From positions 1 through 17,736 of the forward strand of contig CALFJC010000044.1 in assembly GCA_937877655.1 (NCBI GenBank): a stretch of 17,736 bases of DNA, read 5' to 3'. The position numbers were made by a program, and so were the translations under genes. Position 1 is the stretch's first letter. Each line of letters starts with the position of its first letter. Below are positions 14,552 to 17,736 of the stretch, piece after piece. This DNA is from an uncultured Selenomonadales bacterium. Its GTDB lineage: Bacteria; Bacillota; Negativicutes; Selenomonadales; Selenomonadaceae. Below the pieces are notes generated by a model. The model was not told the DNA's origin. It worked only from the letters and a program-made list of their open reading frames with translations, and did not search any database.

Positions 14552-14698
14552 TTAGTATTTTCTTTTGTCATAAGGATCATGCTCTCTTGGACTAGCTCCG
14601 CCTGCGACCTATTCGAGTTGTTCATTGCTCAAGAGTTCGTCCTTCGAGATTTTTTCTTCTTTCAAGCTTTTGTCCTTCAAAATTTTTTCGTCCGCCAT
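14552..14698 (-). pseudogene. Double-glycine leader peptide gene interrupted by TAG before the cleavage motif
   Basis: ATG 14698 with GGAG ten bases upstream opens 29 codons ending LLSNEQLE. TAG follows at 14611-14609, and the same frame continues VAGG, then ASPREHDPYDKRKY and TAA at 14554-14552. The intact neighbour has LSDEELDNVAGG at the matching place, so the TAG replaces one residue between the leader helix and the VAGG processing site. The upstream context (GGAGATTGATA, then ATGGC) is nearly the same in both genes, which argues for duplication. Residues 4-25 contain an 11-residue internal repeat (EKILKDKSLKE, EKISKDELLSN). Either a point-mutated precursor or a frame needing amber suppression; the former is simpler. 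The 14-residue tail has no Cys. Confidence 0.75.
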
Positions 14699-14735
14699 AA
14701 TTATCAATCTCCAAAAATTTTTGTCGACACGTCCA

Positions 14736-15029
14736 TTATTTGCCGAGGAATGCGTAGCACTCTCTGACGACATCCCAGTGGTCGAGAGTCTTACCGTCGC
14801 GTTTGTAGACGTTGGGAGTATTTTGGTCTTTGTTGTTAATAATCGCGTCAATGTTCAGATTGTCTTTAAGCCACTTCTCTGCTTCTTCCGGTGTCATGCG
14901 ACCAGTCAGAGAATATGTCGCCGGCAAAATATCCGTCAAATAAGCATATTCATGAAGTGTTCCGCCGGCAACGTTGTCGAGTTCCTCGTCGGAGAGCATT
15001 TCGCCAGCGTATTTGTCTTTTTCAGCCAT
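14736..15029 (-). CDS. Double-glycine leader precursor peptide, 97 residues
   Basis: The N-terminal 23 residues end in LSDEELDNVAGG, the classical leader of bacteriocin-type and Nif11-like precursors, which a C39 peptidase-ABC transporter cuts after GG (22-23). The 74-residue mature part is large and mixed in composition. It has a helical stretch MTPEEAEKWLKDNLNI (45-60) and a single Cys at 91, so lanthionine or multiple disulfide bridges are unlikely. AAAGGAG stands nine bases before ATG, behind a strong promoter. I do not recognise the mature domain. It may be an unmodified class II-type bacteriocin, a signal, or an exported small protein. No transporter, modification or immunity gene is nearby. 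Confidence 0.85.
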   Translation of the reverse strand: MAEKDKYAGEMLSDEELDNVAGGTLHEYAYLTDILPATYSLTGRMTPEEAEKWLKDNLNIDAIINNKDQNTPNVYKRDGKTLDHWDVVRECYAFLGK

Positions 15030-15088
15030 AATATCAATCTCCTTTCTGTTTTCTATCTTTTATACGTTGTAAATCGGATTTCGTTACA

Positions 15089-15117
15089 AATTTAGCAGAA
15101 AAATTTTTCTTAGTCAA
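15089..15117 (-). promoter_or_regulatory. Promoter of the GG-leader genes
   Basis: Minus-strand TTGACT (15117-15112), 17-base spacer and TAAATT (15094-15089). It begins three bases after the T run of the terminator in copy B, so the cassette genes are insulated from upstream transcription. A second, less well spaced TATAAA lies nearer the gene. Confidence 0.65.
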
Positions 15118-15119
15118 CG

Positions 15120-15148
15120 AAAAAACCCTCCGAAATGAAATCGGAAGG
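15120..15148 (-). terminator. Terminator at the edge of repeat copy B
   Basis: Minus-strand CCTTCCGA (15148-15141) pairs with TCGGAGGG (15133-15126), eight pairs with one wobble, followed by six T. No minus-strand gene lies immediately upstream within copy B; it would stop transcription arriving from the repeat or from hemB. Confidence 0.8.
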
Positions 15149-15313
15149 CAAAAAAGGTTTTGAAAATGATTTGAGCCGCCGAAAAACTTTTTGGCAGAGA
15201 TTTTTCTGTCGAAAAAGATTTTGGAAGGAATTTTTATGTTGAAAAAGATTTTGGAAGAGATTTTGAGGCTCGAAAGGAGTTTTGAATGGCAAAAACGGTT
15301 TTGGAGACGATTT
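15131..15313. repeat. 183-bp direct repeat, copy B (right of the minus-strand peptide genes)
   Basis: This is the partner of 14255-14437, in the same orientation. The clean 30-bp units are at 15181-15210, 15211-15240 and 15241-15270. The repeat ends where the promoter region of the plus-strand Nif11-type gene begins. The whole 407-base interval between the two divergent peptide genes (15030-15436) therefore holds the minus-strand promoter, a terminator, this repeat and the plus-strand promoter, with no convincing gene. Confidence 0.93.
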
Positions 15314-15376
15314 GGAGGCGCGATTTACGTTTTCCAATATATTGGATTTTTACGGCTGAAAAAATTTTTCGGCGGC

Positions 15377-15406
15377 TGTAACGAAACTTGACAATCGGCG
15401 TATAAT
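15377..15406 (+). promoter_or_regulatory. Promoter of the Nif11-type peptide gene
   Basis: A perfect TATAAT at 15401-15406 has TGTAAC (15377-15382) 18 bases upstream as the best-spaced -35. A perfect TTGACA at 15388-15393 is only seven bases from the -10 and cannot serve with it. GGAGG at 15423-15427 follows. Confidence 0.55.
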
Positions 15407-15436
15407 AGGCAGAAAGAAATTTGGAGGTTGATAAAA

Positions 15437-15700
15437 ATGAATGGTTTCAAGGAATTTAAGGCAAGAATTGAGAGTGACACGGCATTTCGTGCAAAATTTG
15501 CAGAATTCGACAGCGAAGACAAGCTTATTGCGGCGGCAAAGGCAGAAGGCTACGACTTAAGCGAGAGCAACTTTGAACAACTCAGCGAAAACGAACTTGA
15601 CGAAGTTGCAGGCAGACTTCGCGGACCTTCTTATGGTGGATTCTATAAGTCTATTAAAAATCTTATAGAGCTGATAAAAGGCGGAAATAAAGTTTATTAA
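15437..15700 (+). CDS. Nif11-type leader precursor with short cationic tail
   Basis: The 87-residue product begins with a full Nif11-like leader: FKEFKARIESDTAFRAKF, then a helical AAKAEGYDLS and the end QLSENELDEVAG (residues 48-59). The cleavage site reads GR instead of GG. The remaining tail of about 27 residues is rich in Gly and Lys with an amphipathic FYKSIKNLIELIKG. It carries about four net positive charges and no Cys, resembling an unmodified antimicrobial or signalling peptide. GGAGG (15423-15427) is nine bases before ATG 15437; an in-frame TTG at 15428 is too close to it. A terminator follows 30 bases after the stop, so the gene is monocistronic, divergent from the GG-leader genes. 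The maturation enzymes must be elsewhere. Confidence 0.9.
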   Translation: MNGFKEFKARIESDTAFRAKFAEFDSEDKLIAAAKAEGYDLSESNFEQLSENELDEVAGRLRGPSYGGFYKSIKNLIELIKGGNKVY

Positions 15701-15729
15701 ACGCGGCACGTGGTCGCTAATCAAAAAAG

Positions 15730-15757
15730 CCCTTCGGCGAGCGTCGGAGGGTTTTTT
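15730..15757. terminator. Bidirectional terminator between Nif11-type gene and hemB
   Basis: CCCTTCG (15730-15736) pairs with CGGAGGG (15745-15751), one wobble, followed by six T. An A run before it (15723-15728) provides a T run on the minus strand, so it can also end the hemB transcript. Its 3' arm TCGGAGGGTTTTTTCGTTG matches the two minus-strand terminators of the cassette. Confidence 0.9.
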
Positions 15758-15780
15758 CGTTGCCAAAAGAAAAAATTTTT

Positions 15781-16743
15781 TTAAAGCCATTCTGCAACGT
15801 CGATAGCGTGATAAGTAATGATAATATCTGCGCCGGCGCGTTTCATTGCGGTTAAATTTTCTGTAACGATTTTTTTATAATCAATCCAACCGTTAAGGGC
15901 GGCGGCTTTGACCATGGCATATTCGCCGCTGACATTGTAAACGGCGACGGGGCGATTAATTTTTTCGCGAACCTTAGAAACAATGTCGAGATAAGCGAGC
16001 GCGGGCTTAATCATGATAATATCCGCGCCTTCAGCCAAATCCAATTCGACTTCCTTAAGAGCCTCGCGGCTGTTGGCGAAATCCATTTGATATTGTTTCC
16101 TGTCGCCGAATTGCGGGGCGGAATCAGCCGCATCGCGAAAAGGAGCGTAATAACCCGAAGAATATTTGACTGCATAGCTCATAATCGACACGTTGACAAA
16201 ATTTTTAGCGTCTAAAGCGTCGCGAATGGCAGAAATTCTTCCGTCCATCATATCTGAAGGCGCAACAATATCCGCGCCCGCCTCCGCCTGACTTACGGCG
16301 ACTTTTTGCAAAAGTTTAAGCGTTTCGTCGTTGTCAACGTAATTTCCGCAGAGTTTTCCGCAATGACCGTGCGTTGTATATTGGCAAAGGCAAACGTCAC
16401 CGACAATAACGAGTTCGGGGACGGCTTTTTTTATTGCGGCGACAGCTTTTTGGACGGGACTGTTCATATTCCAAGCGGACGAGCCGATTTCGTCTTTATA
16501 TTCGGGCAAACCGAAGACTTCGACGGCAGGAATGCCGAGCGCGGCGATTTTTTTTGCCAATTCAACGGCATTATCAACCGATAAATGATAACAATCGGGC
16601 ATTGAAGGAATTTCTTCGCGAATATTTTCTCCCGCCACAACGAAAATCGGATAAATCAGATCTTTGACGGATAAATTTGTTTCGCGAACCATTGAGCGCA
16701 GATTTTCATTGAGTCTCAGCCTGCGCGGACGCAATTTCAACAT
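15781..16743 (-). CDS. hemB: Porphobilinogen synthase (delta-aminolevulinate dehydratase)
   Basis: HemB condenses two 5-aminolevulinates to porphobilinogen in the cytoplasm. The 320 residues match the family. The Zn-binding cysteines C118, C120 and C128 lie in DVCLCQYTTHGHCG. The two active-site lysines are K193 (SYAVKYSSGYYAPFRDA) and K246 (MIKPALAYLD), the latter forming the Schiff base. ATG 16743 has GGAG eight bases upstream and gives the canonical LRPRRLR start. The frame is open for another 99 codons upstream, but that stretch is antisense to the next gene and has no site. A promoter is not obvious. Downstream on the same strand lies the peptide cassette and then hemL. Confidence 0.97.
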   Translation of the reverse strand: MLKLRPRRLRLNENLRSMVRETNLSVKDLIYPIFVVAGENIREEIPSMPDCYHLSVDNAVELAKKIAALGIPAVEVFGLPEYKDEIGSSAWNMNSPVQKAVAAIKKAVPELVIVGDVCLCQYTTHGHCGKLCGNYVDNDETLKLLQKVAVSQAEAGADIVAPSDMMDGRISAIRDALDAKNFVNVSIMSYAVKYSSGYYAPFRDAADSAPQFGDRKQYQMDFANSREALKEVELDLAEGADIIMIKPALAYLDIVSKVREKINRPVAVYNVSGEYAMVKAAALNGWIDYKKIVTENLTAMKRAGADIIITYHAIDVAEWL

Positions 16744-16765
16744 AAAATCATCTCCAAAAAAGTTT

Positions 16766-16794
16766 TTGACAGTGAAAGGATAAATTTTTAAAAT
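16766..16794 (+). promoter_or_regulatory. Strong promoter of the DUF4268-like gene
   Basis: Perfect TTGACA (16766-16771), 17-base spacer and TAAAAT (16789-16794). The expected start near 16801 leaves a very short leader containing GGGAGG (16805-16810). Confidence 0.8.
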
Positions 16795-16816
16795 AAAATT
16801 CGACGGGAGGTTAAAA

Positions 16817-17736
16817 ATGATGATAACTTTGAGTGTATTGGAAGAAGTAACGGATTTACGAACGGTTTGGGAACATGAAGCGACCGATTTTACGCCTTGG
16901 CTCGCCAAAGAAGAAAATATTTCACTTTTAGCCGACACTTTGGGCTTGGAAATTGCAGTTGAGGAAACAGAATCGAACGTTGGTGACTTTCGCGTTGACA
17001 TTCTCGCGACAGAGACGGGCACGAGCAGAAAAATTATCATTGAAAATCAGTTGGCGGATACAAATCATGAGCATCTCGGCAAATTGATAACATATGCGGC
17101 GGGAAAATCGGCAGCCATAATAATTTGGCTTGTGAAACATGCTCGCGAAGAGCATCGCGCCGCCATTGAGTGGCTGAACAACCACACGAACGAAAATATC
17201 GGATTTTTTCTGTGCGAAATAAAATTATATCGAATAGGAGACTCCGCGCCCGCCGTAAAGTTTGAAATTGTCGAGAAACCGAACGATTGGACGAAAGAAT
17301 TTCGCAAAACCGAATCAGTCAGCGAGACAAAAGAAAAAAATTATGAATATTGGTCGGCATTTCGTGATTATGCCTTTCAAAACAAGGCATTCACTCAAAA
17401 TTTTAAGCGTCGCAAGCCTTCGACTGATAATTGGTTTGATTTCGGCATGGGTTCTTCTGCCTGCGTGATAAGAATTTCGCAAATTCGCCAGCGCAATGAA
17501 CTTGATGTCGGGATTTACATTTCCGACAACAAAAATTTGTTCCGCAAGTTCTTTCAGAACAAAGAAGCTATCGAAAAAGAGAGCGGCTTGGAGTTTGATT
17601 GGCGCGAACTGCCGAATAAGAAGGCGAGTCGCATTGTAATTACCAAAAAAGTTTCTTTCGACGCCAAAAACGAGTGGAATAATCAATTTGATTGGCTGAT
17701 TGACGCGATGATTAAGATGAAAAAGATTTTTGTCCG
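16817..17736 (+). CDS. DUF4268 / PD-(D/E)XK nuclease-like protein, 3' end cut by the window
   Basis: ATG 16817, six bases after GGGAGG, opens a frame that stays open to the last base (306 codons), so the C-terminus is missing. The N-terminal domain has VGDFRVDILA (55-64), KIIIENQ (72-78) and HLGKLITYAAG (86-96). This is the D61-x14-E76-x-Q78 arrangement of PD-(D/E)XK-type folds, in which Gln replaces the catalytic Lys. The later part (KNYEYWSAFRDYAF, then ELDVGIYISDNKNLFRKFF) resembles the DUF4268 domain often found with such nuclease-like folds and near restriction or defence genes. DNA cleavage is not proven, and it could be a degenerate nuclease. Diverges from hemB. Confidence 0.85.
   Translation, partial: MMITLSVLEEVTDLRTVWEHEATDFTPWLAKEENISLLADTLGLEIAVEETESNVGDFRVDILATETGTSRKIIIENQLADTNHEHLGKLITYAAGKSAAIIIWLVKHAREEHRAAIEWLNNHTNENIGFFLCEIKLYRIGDSAPAVKFEIVEKPNDWTKEFRKTESVSETKEKNYEYWSAFRDYAFQNKAFTQNFKRRKPSTDNWFDFGMGSSACVIRISQIRQRNELDVGIYISDNKNLFRKFFQNKEAIEKESGLEFDWRELPNKKASRIVITKKVSFDAKNEWNNQFDWLIDAMIKMKKIFV

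Noticed and set aside
14552..14698. TAG read as pyrrolysine or selenocysteine-like recoding
   Set aside because: No pyl genes or recoding structure are visible in the window; a single point mutation is simpler, so it was kept only as an option.
14480..14767. Plus-strand 95-codon frame
   Set aside because: It is antisense to the broken leader gene, crosses the terminator hairpin and has no ribosome site.
14255..15313. 30-bp repeats as a CRISPR array
   Set aside because: The units are directly adjacent without spacers, they diverge from each other, and no cas gene is present.
15388..15406. TTGACA plus TATAAT as one promoter for the Nif11-type gene
   Set aside because: The spacer is only seven bases; a better spaced but weaker -35 lies 18 bases upstream.
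16744..17040. 99-codon N-terminal extension of hemB
   Set aside because: Antisense to the DUF4268-like gene and its promoter; hemB has its own GGAG and canonical N-terminus at 16743.

Overview
The window looks like chromosome of an anaerobic didermic Firmicute, most likely a Negativicute of the Selenomonadaceae type. The reasons are moderately AT-rich DNA with strong AGGAGG-type ribosome binding sites, a single-chain PurL, rubrerythrin/rubredoxin oxygen protection, C5-pathway heme genes (hemB, hemL) and a heptose kinase for LPS core (hldA/rfaE1). The taxon is inferred from gene content and style; no marker gene is present to settle it.

Layout. 1-1035 (+): a terminator from an upstream gene, then a glutaredoxin-like protein overlapping queC. 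1039-2930 (-): a PAS-like/rubrerythrin/rubredoxin fusion followed by a Tat-signal metallo-beta-lactamase-fold protein that also ends in a rubredoxin domain. 3008-4131 (-): an HpcH/HpaI-family aldolase and a small cupin behind a clear promoter. 4236-6207 (-): an APC-family amino acid permease (TTG start) and a TetR-type regulator. 6208-6474: divergent promoters. 6475-11888 (+): purL, a 37-residue Asp-tailed small protein, a Cys-rich CCG-like protein and a DUF2156 (phosphatidylglycerol lysyltransferase-C-like) protein, ending in a bidirectional terminator. 11935-14186 (-): hldA and hemL. 14187-15780: a peptide cassette. 15781-16743 (-): hemB. 16817-end (+): a DUF4268/PD-(D/E)XK-like protein cut by the window edge.

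The most unusual part is 14187-15780. Here the expected hemB-hemL neighbourhood is split by genes for double-glycine/Nif11-type leader peptides, the class of precursor used for exported or modified peptides. Two lie on the minus strand: an intact 97-residue GG precursor, and a second one with an in-frame TAG exactly at the codon before its VAGG cleavage motif. A third, with a full Nif11-type leader and a short cationic tail, lies on the plus strand. The two minus-strand genes are bounded by 183-bp direct repeats (seven mismatches, offset 876), each containing about 30-bp tandem units. Three terminators of the cassette share the same sequence at their 3' side. No modification enzyme, peptidase-transporter or immunity protein is visible, so the peptides would have to be processed by proteins encoded elsewhere.
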